The position numbers were made by a program, and so were the translations under genes. Shown one piece after another: positions 35,245 through 44,086 of a stretch of DNA of 64,000 nucleotides. The stretch is from SYLG01 sp965226945 (lineage in GTDB: Bacteria > Planctomycetota > Planctomycetia > Gemmatales > Gemmataceae): positions 7,006,001-7,070,000 of the forward strand of contig OZ245717.1 in assembly GCA_965226945.1 (NCBI GenBank), in the 5' to 3' direction. Within the stretch, counting starts at the first letter, position 1; each line of letters starts with the position of its first letter. The notes under the pieces were generated by a model, which was given only the letters and a program-made list of their open reading frames with translations, was not told the DNA's origin and did not search any database.

Positions 35245-35361
35245 GTTCTCAGGCGATCCTGAGCTTCCCCGGTTGAAGCAAAGAGATTTTTGAGATCTTT
35301 CAATCGCTGATTGGCGAACATGCGGACAACTAACTGAAGAATTCTAGACAGACAACGGGAA

Positions 35362-36912
35362 ATGACGGAGGCGATGATGATGTGGTCAAATCAAGCAAAA
35401 GCAACGATCTGGATTGGCCTTGGGGTCATGATGGGATGCGGCGCGGCGGCGGCGCTGGCCCACGGGTTTGAAAGTGGCGCCGGCCATGGAGGCGGCGGTG
35501 GCGGCCGGGGTGGTTTCGGAGGCGGAGGCGGCGGTGGCCGGGGCGGCTTTGGCGGGGGTGGCGGCGGTTTCGGCGGAGGAGGCGGCCGCGGCGGCATCGG
35601 CGGCGGTGGCGGGAGTTTTGGTGGAGGGGGCGGTAGCCGTGGTGGTTTTGGAGGAGGGGGCGCAGACCGGGGCGGTTTCGGAGGAGGTGGCGGCGATCGC
35701 GGCGGCTTCGGCGGGGGTGGCGACCGGGGCGGCTTCGGAGGCGGCGGCGACCGGGGCGGCTTCAGCGGAGGCGGTGATCGGGGCGGCTTCGGCGGCGGCG
35801 ACCGTGGCGGAATTAATGGCGGTGGCGACCGTGGTGGCTTCGGCGGTGGCGACCGTGGCAATGTCAGTGGCGGCGAAGGCAATCGCGGCGGCTTCGGCGG
35901 TGGGGACCGTGGCAACGTCAGTGGAGGTGAAGGCAATCGCGGCGGTTTCGGCGGTGGGGACCGCGGCAATGTCACTGGTGGCGAAGGCAATCGCGGCGGC
36001 AACATCGGCAATCGCACCGGCTCCATCGATGGCGGCAATAACAACCGCAACAACAACATCGGTAACGGCAATCGCAACTTCGACAACAACGGCAATCGCA
36101 TCAACAACAACGAGGTCAACAACTTCAATCGCAACGGCACCGCGAACCGGTTTCCCGGCGAGCTCAATTTGTCCAACTACAATCGCGGCAATCTGGCGGG
36201 GGGCATCAACTCCTACTCCCACACGAATCTGGTGAACCAGGGGAATGTCGTACGAGGGAATTTCTATGGCGGCGGCTATTACAACCGAGGTTGGTACAAC
36301 GGCCACTTCAATAACTGGTGGCCAGGCGGTTACTATGGCGGCGGCCTCTGGGCCGGATTGACTTTCGGTTCGCTGGCCGGCTTCTGCAATTTCGCGCCGG
36401 TTGCCATCCCTTACAACTATGGGACGAACGTGGTGTACACCGGCGACACCGTCGTCGTGAACGGCACGTCGGCCGGAACTCCGGCGCAATATTATGAGCA
36501 AGCCACCGACATCGCTTCGAAGGGGGCGGACGCGACGATTGCGAAGACGGCCGAGTGGCAAGTGCTCGGTCTTTATGCTTTGAGCCGCGACGGTGAGAAA
36601 GACTCGTCCAACCTCCTGCAACTGGCAGTGAACCGCGACGGAATCATCCGTGGCAACCTTTATAACTCGGTTTCGGACACGACCATGCAAGTCAATGGTT
36701 CGGTCGACAAGAAAACCCAGCGAGCCGCCTGGACCGTGGCGGACAAAAAAACCACCGTTTATGAAGCAGGCATCATGAACTTGACCCAAGATCAGGCGAC
36801 CTGCCTTGTCCACTACAGCGACAAGCGGACGGGCCAGCTCATTCTGACCCGGCTTAAAGAACCTGACCAGGGCGGCAGTTCTTCCAGTGCAGAAGGCGCG
36901 GGCGCGCCCTGA
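35362..36912 (+). CDS. Gly-rich, Asn-rich secreted surface protein (mu-protocadherin-like)
   Basis: About 516 residues; a signal peptide (ATIWIGLGVMMGCGAAAALA) is followed by a long GGFGGGG-(D/N)RGG repeat region (residues about 35-215), an Asn-rich section (to about 270), a Tyr/Gly/Trp-rich section, and a conserved C-terminal domain (about 385-505) with LQLAVNRDGIIRGNLYN and TQRAAWTVADKK. This layout matches the planctomycete proteins labelled mu-protocadherin putative cell-surface protein; no cadherin fold is implied. Likely translated from the third of three ATGs (35380), which is 8 bases from GGAGG; 35362 is the first. The low-complexity DNA opens long false frames on the other strand. 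Confidence 0.82.
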   Translation: MTEAMMMWSNQAKATIWIGLGVMMGCGAAAALAHGFESGAGHGGGGGGRGGFGGGGGGGRGGFGGGGGGFGGGGGRGGIGGGGGSFGGGGGSRGGFGGGGADRGGFGGGGGDRGGFGGGGDRGGFGGGGDRGGFSGGGDRGGFGGGDRGGINGGGDRGGFGGGDRGNVSGGEGNRGGFGGGDRGNVSGGEGNRGGFGGGDRGNVTGGEGNRGGNIGNRTGSIDGGNNNRNNNIGNGNRNFDNNGNRINNNEVNNFNRNGTANRFPGELNLSNYNRGNLAGGINSYSHTNLVNQGNVVRGNFYGGGYYNRGWYNGHFNNWWPGGYYGGGLWAGLTFGSLAGFCNFAPVAIPYNYGTNVVYTGDTVVVNGTSAGTPAQYYEQATDIASKGADATIAKTAEWQVLGLYALSRDGEKDSSNLLQLAVNRDGIIRGNLYNSVSDTTMQVNGSVDKKTQRAAWTVADKKTTVYEAGIMNLTQDQATCLVHYSDKRTGQLILTRLKEPDQGGSSSSAEGAGAP

Positions 36913-36960
36913 TGAACTGAGCGATCTAAAAGGCTCGGCTAACTGGCTTCCATGGCACCA

Positions 36961-36991
36961 AACCGTCCCCATTCTGGGACGGTTTTTTTTT
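36961..36991 (+). terminator. Rho-independent terminator
   Basis: A perfect 9-base stem, AACCGTCCC (36961-36969) and GGGACGGTT (36976-36984), with a 6-base loop and a run of nine T (36983-36991). It lies 48 bases after the Gly-rich gene. Confidence 0.93.
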
Positions 36992-37050
36992 GCTTATTTT
37001 CTCATTTTCTTATTGGATATCTTTATTATCGCAATTGACGCATTTTGGCG

Positions 37051-37818
37051 TTACCAGCCAAAGCGCGGCGTGAACGGATCTTCCAGGGGTTCTTCGGAAA
37101 AAGACAACGCCTGGTCGAGTAGTTCGGCCCCATGATTTTGCGGCGTCAGCGACGCGATCGTGGTCATTGGAGTGCGGGGGGAAGTGGAATCCTGGGGTCG
37201 AATCCGACGCAAAAGCGATGCGAATCCTTCTCCATAAAGCGGCTGATGGAGGGAATATTCCGCCAGAGCATGAAGCGATAGGTCGCCTTCGTGTGTCGAA
37301 AGAGCGTATGCGGCGCGGTCGCTGAAAACTCCCAGACGATCCAGGCACAAGCTTCCGCGATGGTCCGCCAGCGCCAAAGCCGATTCATCGCTCAGCGTGA
37401 TCAGACCATTCAACTGGAGGTCGCCGCGATGTTCGGCCAAGAGTTTTGCGGTGTTTTGAGGCAATTCGAGCAGGCCGCTCAATTGGAGCGGCCCTTCATG
37501 GTTTTTCAAGAACATGGCACAAGACGAGTCGAGTTCCTTCAATCCATTCAGCGACAAAACCCCTCCGTGACTGGCGAGAGCCCTTGCAACGGGTGGGGTG
37601 AGCGCGGTCAAGCCATCCAGGATGAGCGGGCCGAAATGCCCCGCCAGCGGCAATGCCAGGTTGAGCGACAGGGCATGCAAAAAAGGAATTTCGAGCGGTT
37701 TGCCGCGGATCTGTTCCAGATAACGAAAGGAGAGGGGAGAAAGGAAGCCGTTGGTTTTGGAGATCGCTTCCAGATCCCGCTCAAACCAATCTTTTTTGTC
37801 ATGCACCGTCGAGCCCAT
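37051..37818 (-). CDS. Leucine-rich 23-residue repeat protein
   Basis: A 255-residue protein built from five to six tandem units of 23 residues with the pattern L-x-L-x-G-L-x-x-L-x(4)-A-x-x-L-x-x-H-x-G: LILDGLTALTPPVARALASH, LSLNGLKELDSSCAMFLKNH, LQLSGLLELPQNTAKLLAEH, LQLNGLITLSDESALALADH, LCLDRLGVFSDRAAYALSTH. The end is a Pro/Thr-rich tail. No signal peptide. Start ATG 37818 has GGGAG well spaced. The units probably stack as a small solenoid for protein binding. Function unknown. Confidence 0.78.
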   Translation of the reverse strand: MGSTVHDKKDWFERDLEAISKTNGFLSPLSFRYLEQIRGKPLEIPFLHALSLNLALPLAGHFGPLILDGLTALTPPVARALASHGGVLSLNGLKELDSSCAMFLKNHEGPLQLSGLLELPQNTAKLLAEHRGDLQLNGLITLSDESALALADHRGSLCLDRLGVFSDRAAYALSTHEGDLSLHALAEYSLHQPLYGEGFASLLRRIRPQDSTSPRTPMTTIASLTPQNHGAELLDQALSFSEEPLEDPFTPRFGW

Positions 37819-39010
37819 CGGATTTCTCCCTGGGAAATGGGGCTAGGTTTAAACTACCCTACCGGAGTCTGATTGGCTTTGGGAATCGGGAAAGTTCCTC
37901 GAATTAAGGGATTGTAAAGCGCTTCCTTTTGCCTTGCGATTCCTCCATGTTCCTCGGCGAAAAATTGGTTGTTGTGATTGAAGAGATGGAAGAAATAGTG
38001 CTTTGTATGAAGTGAAAAATATGGAATTTGAACCCTTAGGAAAGTTTGGAGGGGCCGGGATTTCTTGAGCAACTCGCGATCGGTGCGCGGGGGCATCGGT
38101 GCGATCACGCGCTGGGTAGGAAAGTGAGATTTCTCAAGTGTCCAAGCAAGATCTTGAGGATCCAAGTTGAGGGTGACTGTTGAGGGAGGTTCTGTCGCTC
38201 CCCTATCGAAGAGTGGCGTATTCCGTTCGGCGGTGTCGTGAGTTCGCCAACAGACCAAAGAGGAAACGTCGAGGATATCACCAATTGACAAGATTATTGC
38301 AGTGATTGCTTGCGAAGCTGGCCAGAGTTATTTGATATCGGTAGAGGGTGTTGGCGGCAGATCATTTTCGTGGCCATCCGGCAGCTGGGTTTGGCTCTGA
38401 ATCTTTGGATGAGCAAACTCAAAATGAGGATCGTCTCATGGAAGGGATGGGGGTCGTAGGCGAGCTTCCTCTGTTGGGTGAACCCACGACAAAGCGTCGA
38501 TTTCCCCTCATTCCTTTCATCTAGTAAAGAGGGGAAAGTCCCAGATATCTTTCCCAAACAGCCTATTTTCATCAAATTCGTCATAATCGGCTGGTCAAAA
38601 TCGGTGCAATCGCCTGACCAGGACCGCCGAGGTTGTTCCGCTTCCCTGATCTCTTTAGACTTGAGAGAGAACCAGTGGCCGGAATTGCCGGTGACTCAGC
38701 GAAATGGGGGAATTGCTAGGGTTTTCATTCCTAGAGATCCTGAAGGTGTCGCTTCCTCAATGGGAACAAGCTGCCTTCGGATCGCGGCGAATGACCCATG
38801 TAGTCTCATTTTGATTGGCATAATAATTGCAACTTGGGGCCATTCGAGCTCGGATGGACCACGGGTCCGCAGGCATGGAAGCGGTGAGCGAATTCACCCG
38901 TTCCGTGCCTTGCACAAGCTCTGTGGACGCAGTGTCGGGAAGAGTCCCGCCTCAAGTTCCGATCGATTTTGAGGTCTATTGAGGCTGTTTGATCCTTAAA
39001 ATAGTGGCGC
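37819..39010. other. 1.2 kb region without a supported gene
   Basis: Base composition is more AT-rich than the flanks. Open frames of 96 to 164 codons on both strands (for example 38478-38972 plus and 37854-38291 minus) lack good starts, family motifs and plausible composition. It may be a decayed or non-coding region, or the long leader of the 1479-residue protein gene. Confidence 0.4.
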
Positions 39011-42000
39011 ATGGAAATTCTCGACAAAATACGACTGGCAAAATGCAAGGCCGAGGAGCTTGTCGATTCGGTCGATTGGATTGAAAAGAACCTTCCCTCA
39101 CTCTGCGCTCACACCGGTGCCGAACCCGACGAACAAACAACCGAGTATCTTGCCCAGGCGATCGATCATTGCGGCCGACTCAAACGAGAAATCATCGATG
39201 CCTTAAGCGGCACGACGATTTCTCCTCGCTGGAATCGCCCAAGCGAACTGGTGGATCAACTTGCAGAATCGATCGGCGTGATTCAGTCTCGCCAAGAACA
39301 AACGTTGAGGGACCTGCGCAAACTCGGGATCCTCCTGGCAGAGGGGCGTGTTCAGCACAAACTCAGGCGCGTGCGCGATGAGTTGAACGAAATGCGCGAG
39401 TCGGCCTCCAATGAACTCCTTGAGGCTGCACCCGACTGGCCCCCACTCCCCGGGCCACCCGGGCAGTCCGACTGGCTTTCCTGGTTCTGGCGCAATGAGG
39501 AAGATGCCGACGCGATCCTGGACGAGGTGGAAAAGACCTACCCGTACTTCAGTGCGTTTTTGCAGGCGATTAGCCCAGAACTCTGGCAAACGCCCCACCA
39601 GGCGCAAACGGCGCATCGCCCACCTCCCGAACAAGCCCCTGCGCCGCAGGTCGGCCAGGCGTCGCCGACCGCCCAACGCGAAAAGCTATCCGAAAAAGCG
39701 CAATTGGACTATGCTCGGGCTTTTGCCGATCCGCTTGCAGCCCCCGCCGTGGAGCCGCGGGGCCAAAGCTGGAAGCAGGCGAGCGACGATCCAGAACTCG
39801 ATTCCGCGTGGGCCAGCCTCTGCGCCACCGATTGGGTTGGTCTCGGACCCAAACATGAGCCGAGGGCCATTCAGCTAAAACAACAAAAACCGCAAAACGA
39901 AGAGAAAAAAGAGAAAAAAGAGAATCAAGAAAAGGATCAAGAAAAAAAGTCCAGGGACACGCAAGCGACTTCTCGTGAACAAGAAACGGTCCGATTCCCT
40001 GAGTCTTTCGTCCCCACCCTTCATCATCCAGTAGAAGGTAATGGGCCGGCGCATGGGGCCTCTTCCTCCGGTTCCGATTCAGCTTGGAGCGCATTCACTT
40101 CGACGGCCGCCCTGCCTGCCGAAAACGGTTCCGGGTGGGATTATGGTCCCTCTTTTTCGAGCCAGCCGGCCGGCGCGACGGCGCCTTCAGGCAATCCAGG
40201 TTGGGTTCCCCGCGAGCGTAAATCGACGGAGCCTCCTGGCGGCACTCAAAAAGCCCAGTCCCAAACGCCCCCCAGCGAAACCAATGGACAGCCGCGCGCC
40301 TTTGCGCCTCCTGCATCCACGGCAACTGGTTCGCAGCCAGTTTCTCTCGGCGATCCGTTAGCGCGAGGCGCCGCGGTCGATCCTGCCGAAAGCGGACGGG
40401 CTTGCGATAGTGGGCGCGTTGCCGAGGGGGTGAACCAAGGCATGCCCTCAAGCGCTCAGCCAACAGGGCGCTCCCACAGGACTGGCGATCATCCCGGATC
40501 TTGGCAAAAGGCGCCAGCAGCGGACCAGAACCCGCTCGATCGGATGGGCGGATGGAAGCCGGCACCTTCTTCGGATCAATCACCGTCTCCACAAAGCAAG
40601 CCTTTGGGCCCCCAGCCTCATAGGCAGCAGGGGCCCGGCTCCGTTTTGGAGATCGAGCCGGTGGCGGCAGGCCCTCGAAACGGGGCAGGGAATTCGGCCT
40701 CAAACGCCACGGTTGTTCCCGACACGGTGGCACAACCGTGCAACCGCATCACGGGTGATCGGCAAGTTTCCCCTGAGGTTCCTCCCAAAACCAGGCTGCC
40801 TGTTGACCTGGGTGTGCGAGATGAAAAGGGTAAGAATCCCACGGGAAGCGGGCCGGCGGCGACCGTTGCGCCTTCCGGCGATCCCTGGGTAAGACCTCGG
40901 CAAGATGGTTCTACGCCCAAACCGAACGCTCCCCTTCTCGCGCGGGAAGGCGATGCGACAAACGCTCCATTGGAGCGCCCTCGTTCTGCCAAGCCGCTCA
41001 CCGAAATCAACGTCCCCAAGAATTCTCCCCAACCGAGCGGTCCTTCCGGACCAAGCAATCCTGCCGGGCAAGCGAACGGACCGTCGCAACCGGGCCAGGT
41101 GCGTTCGCTGTCCGCTCAAGCCGGCGGTGTTTTGGACACCAAGTCCCAGGCAACAGCGGCGAAACCGGTTGATGCCGCCGTTTCCGACCGGGGCAAGAAA
41201 ACTCCCGGGTTGCCCGAGGGCGCGGTTCGCCCCAAACCTCTTCCCGATACGGATGTCTTGCCATCGCATCGAGCTGGCGCAAAGACCGTTCCCTGGTCCG
41301 TGCCGGCACCCTTGAAGCCGGAAGATGGGCCGGGTGGAAGGCTGCGGGACGCAACCACGAAGGTGGAGCTTTGGGATACGCCGCCGCTTGGAAAAAAGAT
41401 CGATAGTCCCGGTGCTCAGCCTGTTCAGAAGCCCAAGGAAGAGGCGCGCAAGGCCGATGGATGGGGACAGGTTCCGGCGGCGAAGCCGGTCGATCCCACT
41501 CCCGCGACCGGGAAGCCCGCCGGCGCAAAACCATCCGCGGATGCGAAACCTCCAGGAAATGGGAAGCATCCCGCCGGCGATGCGCAACACGTACCGAAAT
41601 CGCCAAAAGCTGACGAGAAGCCGGTCGCGGATGTTGCCAGGTCCGATCCTTGGGGAAAAACACCGGCCATCAAGTCGCAGCCGGCTGTCTTTCCGGCTCC
41701 GAAAGCGCCCAACGCGCCGCCGCCCAGTGCACCGCCACTCGATAGTAAGCGGCCCGCCGCACCCGTTCTTCCAACCGATGCGACGCCAAAGGTTCCGTCT
41801 TCGCCGGCGGCTTTCCGCGGCGCGGGGGATTTCGATGGTTGGCGAACGCCGCCTGCTGTTGCCGATGGCAATGGGCCGAGAAAAGCAGCACCGAGTTGGA
41901 TGCGGCCGCGCAAACCGGTGGTCGTTGATCCGAACGCAATTGTCCAGGAAGATCCGACACCGGTTCCCCGGCCACCAGGCGCAGGAATATCCGCGCCTGC

Positions 42001-43450
42001 GGTGCCAGTTCAGACACCGATTGTTTCCGAGTTTGGTGGTGCCACTGGAAAGATTGGCTGGGACAAGGCCCCATCGGAAAATCCTGTCGCCGTCCCGTCC
42101 GCACCCGATCTGAAGCCTCACATTCCGGCCAAGCCGGCTTGGGCGCAGAACACTCCCGCCGCAGCCGTCCCATCCACACCCGTGGACCAGCCGCAGGTGA
42201 TCGCAAAGACCGGCTGGGACCGCGGTCCGCAGGGCAGTCCGGCTGTTGACACACCGATCCCGGCCGAAAAATCGCCTGGATCCGCCAAGTCAGGTTGGGA
42301 TCGCGGCCCTTCGGAAAGTCCGGTCGTCGGCCCGGCTTCACCCGCCGACAAACCGCACGTGCCAGCCAAGCCACAATGGGGTCACGGTGACCAGCCCGCC
42401 GTCAGCGTCGCTGCGCCTTTCGCAGGCGAGTCGAGACCGGGCCATCCCAATGCCGGTATGGCTGGCCCAGGCGCTGAAGCCTTCGTGTCACCCGCGGCCC
42501 CGCGCCCGCTTGGTGAGCGCCCTGCGATGAGTGAAATGGAAGCGCTGCTTCGCGGCGCTGGGTCTCTCGAAGAGATGTCCGCCGAACGGGCACCTCTTCC
42601 TGGCACTCTCCCTGCTGCGGCCAATGGTCAGCCTGCGGCGGCCTCGGCGGCCGTGGTGTGGGAGAAGCCACCGGCCGAGAAGCCATTTGCGACGGGGAGC
42701 AGCAACCCGCTGGAATCCCTGGCAGCTCCAGGCAATCAGTATTATCAAGGAAACTCCAGTCAGTGGGGACCGAGTCAAGGGGGCGGCAAGACGCCTCGGC
42801 CGCCGTCGTCCCATGGTGATCCTGGGCGCCTGACGCCTCCCGAACGGCGTGTGCATAGTAATGGCGCCGGCCATCCTTACCGCGAAAATGGGAAATCGCT
42901 CTTCGCGGAGCCAGCACGCGGCCAATCCCGCGTGCGCGATTCCGGCACTCGCGGCGGTTCGATGCACAATTCGATCCTCGACATCGCCGCCTCGCGCCGC
43001 ATGATTCGCAACGACCCCTGGTTGCGCAGCCCGCTGAACATGGATCAAGAGGCGATTCTGACCGATCCGAGCAATGGCGTTGTCGTCGTTTTCGGATCTC
43101 GCTTGTCCGGATTGGACAAATTGATGGATGGCATCCGGGAGATCCCCAATCTCTCCGGGGTGATTGCCGCCAGTCCGATGCATGAAGCGGGCCAATTCGA
43201 ACACTGGATCAGCGAAGTCAACGCGAGCCTGGGGAAATTACCCACAGGGACTGCCTTGGCTGTCGTCGATTCGTCGGTGCGCTGGTCGGTTCCGTGGATT
43301 CGCTACGCTTCCGATTTATTGAGGCTGCGCCAGGATCCGGAGCGATTCTTGCGCGTCGTATTTGTCGCCGATCCTTCTCACGACTGGACCTGGACCGGTG
43401 ACGAAGAGCGCCAGCAGCTCGGCGCCTTCGAACTGACGCTCAGGCAATAG
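39011..43450 (+). CDS. Giant low-complexity Pro/Ala/Gly-rich protein with folded termini, unknown function
   Basis: A 1479-residue protein. Residues 1-190 look folded and mainly helical (IRLAKCKAEELVDSVDWIEK, HKLRRVRDELNEMRESASNE), with a Trp-rich patch SDWLSWFWRNEEDAD. Residues about 190-1320 are disordered: a Lys/Glu run near 290-310, then Pro/Ala/Lys/Gly with recurrent GWDRGPxxSP and PHxPAKPxW motifs towards the end. Residues 1321-1479 return to an ordered alpha/beta domain (SILDIAASRRMIRND, GVVVVFGSRLSGLDKLMDGI, TALAVVDSSVRWSVPWI, RFLRVVFVADPSHDW). No signal peptide or membrane span. The C-terminal pattern could be a nucleotide-binding-like or receiver-like fold, but no Walker motif is visible. 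I do not recognise the family. The ribosome site is weak. Confidence 0.7.
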   Translation: MEILDKIRLAKCKAEELVDSVDWIEKNLPSLCAHTGAEPDEQTTEYLAQAIDHCGRLKREIIDALSGTTISPRWNRPSELVDQLAESIGVIQSRQEQTLRDLRKLGILLAEGRVQHKLRRVRDELNEMRESASNELLEAAPDWPPLPGPPGQSDWLSWFWRNEEDADAILDEVEKTYPYFSAFLQAISPELWQTPHQAQTAHRPPPEQAPAPQVGQASPTAQREKLSEKAQLDYARAFADPLAAPAVEPRGQSWKQASDDPELDSAWASLCATDWVGLGPKHEPRAIQLKQQKPQNEEKKEKKENQEKDQEKKSRDTQATSREQETVRFPESFVPTLHHPVEGNGPAHGASSSGSDSAWSAFTSTAALPAENGSGWDYGPSFSSQPAGATAPSGNPGWVPRERKSTEPPGGTQKAQSQTPPSETNGQPRAFAPPASTATGSQPVSLGDPLARGAAVDPAESGRACDSGRVAEGVNQGMPSSAQPTGRSHRTGDHPGSWQKAPAADQNPLDRMGGWKPAPSSDQSPSPQSKPLGPQPHRQQGPGSVLEIEPVAAGPRNGAGNSASNATVVPDTVAQPCNRITGDRQVSPEVPPKTRLPVDLGVRDEKGKNPTGSGPAATVAPSGDPWVRPRQDGSTPKPNAPLLAREGDATNAPLERPRSAKPLTEINVPKNSPQPSGPSGPSNPAGQANGPSQPGQVRSLSAQAGGVLDTKSQATAAKPVDAAVSDRGKKTPGLPEGAVRPKPLPDTDVLPSHRAGAKTVPWSVPAPLKPEDGPGGRLRDATTKVELWDTPPLGKKIDSPGAQPVQKPKEEARKADGWGQVPAAKPVDPTPATGKPAGAKPSADAKPPGNGKHPAGDAQHVPKSPKADEKPVADVARSDPWGKTPAIKSQPAVFPAPKAPNAPPPSAPPLDSKRPAAPVLPTDATPKVPSSPAAFRGAGDFDGWRTPPAVADGNGPRKAAPSWMRPRKPVVVDPNAIVQEDPTPVPRPPGAGISAPAVPVQTPIVSEFGGATGKIGWDKAPSENPVAVPSAPDLKPHIPAKPAWAQNTPAAAVPSTPVDQPQVIAKTGWDRGPQGSPAVDTPIPAEKSPGSAKSGWDRGPSESPVVGPASPADKPHVPAKPQWGHGDQPAVSVAAPFAGESRPGHPNAGMAGPGAEAFVSPAAPRPLGERPAMSEMEALLRGAGSLEEMSAERAPLPGTLPAAANGQPAAASAAVVWEKPPAEKPFATGSSNPLESLAAPGNQYYQGNSSQWGPSQGGGKTPRPPSSHGDPGRLTPPERRVHSNGAGHPYRENGKSLFAEPARGQSRVRDSGTRGGSMHNSILDIAASRRMIRNDPWLRSPLNMDQEAILTDPSNGVVVVFGSRLSGLDKLMDGIREIPNLSGVIAASPMHEAGQFEHWISEVNASLGKLPTGTALAVVDSSVRWSVPWIRYASDLLRLRQDPERFLRVVFVADPSHDWTWTGDEERQQLGAFELTLRQ

Positions 43451-43463
43451 CCCTGACAGGCCA

Positions 43464-43895
43464 ATGCTTCCGGCAACCTGGTTCTACTGGGCGCTTTTAG
43501 CCGCGGTTTTTGCCGCGCTCACCGCAATTTTCGCCAAGGTGGGAATCCAGGGGGTCGATGCGGATTTCGCCACCCTGATCCGGACCGCGATCATTCTTTT
43601 CGTACTCGCAGGGCTGGTCTGGTGGACGGGGAAGTGGACCCATCCGCTCAACCTCTCTTCGAAGACTTGGCTCTTCCTGGCGCTATCGGCGCTTGCCACG
43701 GGCGCTTCTTGGGTTTGTTATTTTCGAGCGCTGCAATTAGGCCAAGCCTCTCAAGTGGCGCCGATCGATAAGTTCAGCGTGGTACTGGTCGCGCTTTTTG
43801 CGGTGATATTTCTGGGCGAACGACCCGGCGCGCGAGAATGGCTGGGGATCGGCCTGGTGGCCGCCGGCGTCATCACGTTGGCGTGGAAGCATTAA
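43464..43895 (+). CDS. EamA/DMT family small membrane transporter (half-size)
   Basis: A 143-residue protein with five hydrophobic segments forming one EamA repeat of the drug/metabolite transporter superfamily: WALLAAVFAALTAIFAKVGI, FATLIRTAIILFVLAGLVWW, WLFLALSALATGASWVCYF, VAPIDKFSVVLVALFAVIF and WLGIGLVAAGVITLAW. The motif RALQLGQASQVAPIDK is typical. Half-size proteins of this sort act as dimers; the substrate is unknown. It begins 13 bases after the giant protein gene and probably shares its transcript. Confidence 0.9.
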   Translation: MLPATWFYWALLAAVFAALTAIFAKVGIQGVDADFATLIRTAIILFVLAGLVWWTGKWTHPLNLSSKTWLFLALSALATGASWVCYFRALQLGQASQVAPIDKFSVVLVALFAVIFLGERPGAREWLGIGLVAAGVITLAWKH

Positions 43896-44086
43896 GAAGA
43901 CAAAAAAGACATAAAAAGTTAAAAAAGATAAAGAGAATAAAGAAAAGGCAGCCGATGATTTGGTGGGCGGGTGAAGGTCTCGCCGGAGCGAAGATCGGAT
44001 CGATTGAGCAGGATGCGATTTTTGTAGCTTTTGCCGGTGAGGAAGCGTCCGAAGAACAAGTCATTCTCCTTTCATCGTCTGCGACG

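Noticed and set aside
35386..36972. Long open frames antisense and in other frames to the Gly-rich gene (528 codons minus, 255 codons plus)
   Set aside because: They are by-products of GGC/GGT-rich low-complexity DNA; they lack start sites and give Ala/Val- or Pro-only sequence. The plus frame has the signal peptide and conserved C-terminal domain.
37854..38291. 145-codon minus frame
   Set aside because: TTG start only, no recognised domain; kept as non-coding.
38478..38972. 164-codon plus frame
   Set aside because: No ribosome site, no motif, unlikely composition; conflicts with a shorter opposing frame equally unsupported.
40700..42121. 473-codon minus-strand frame
   Set aside because: Arg/Gly-rich antisense shadow of the disordered part of the giant protein.
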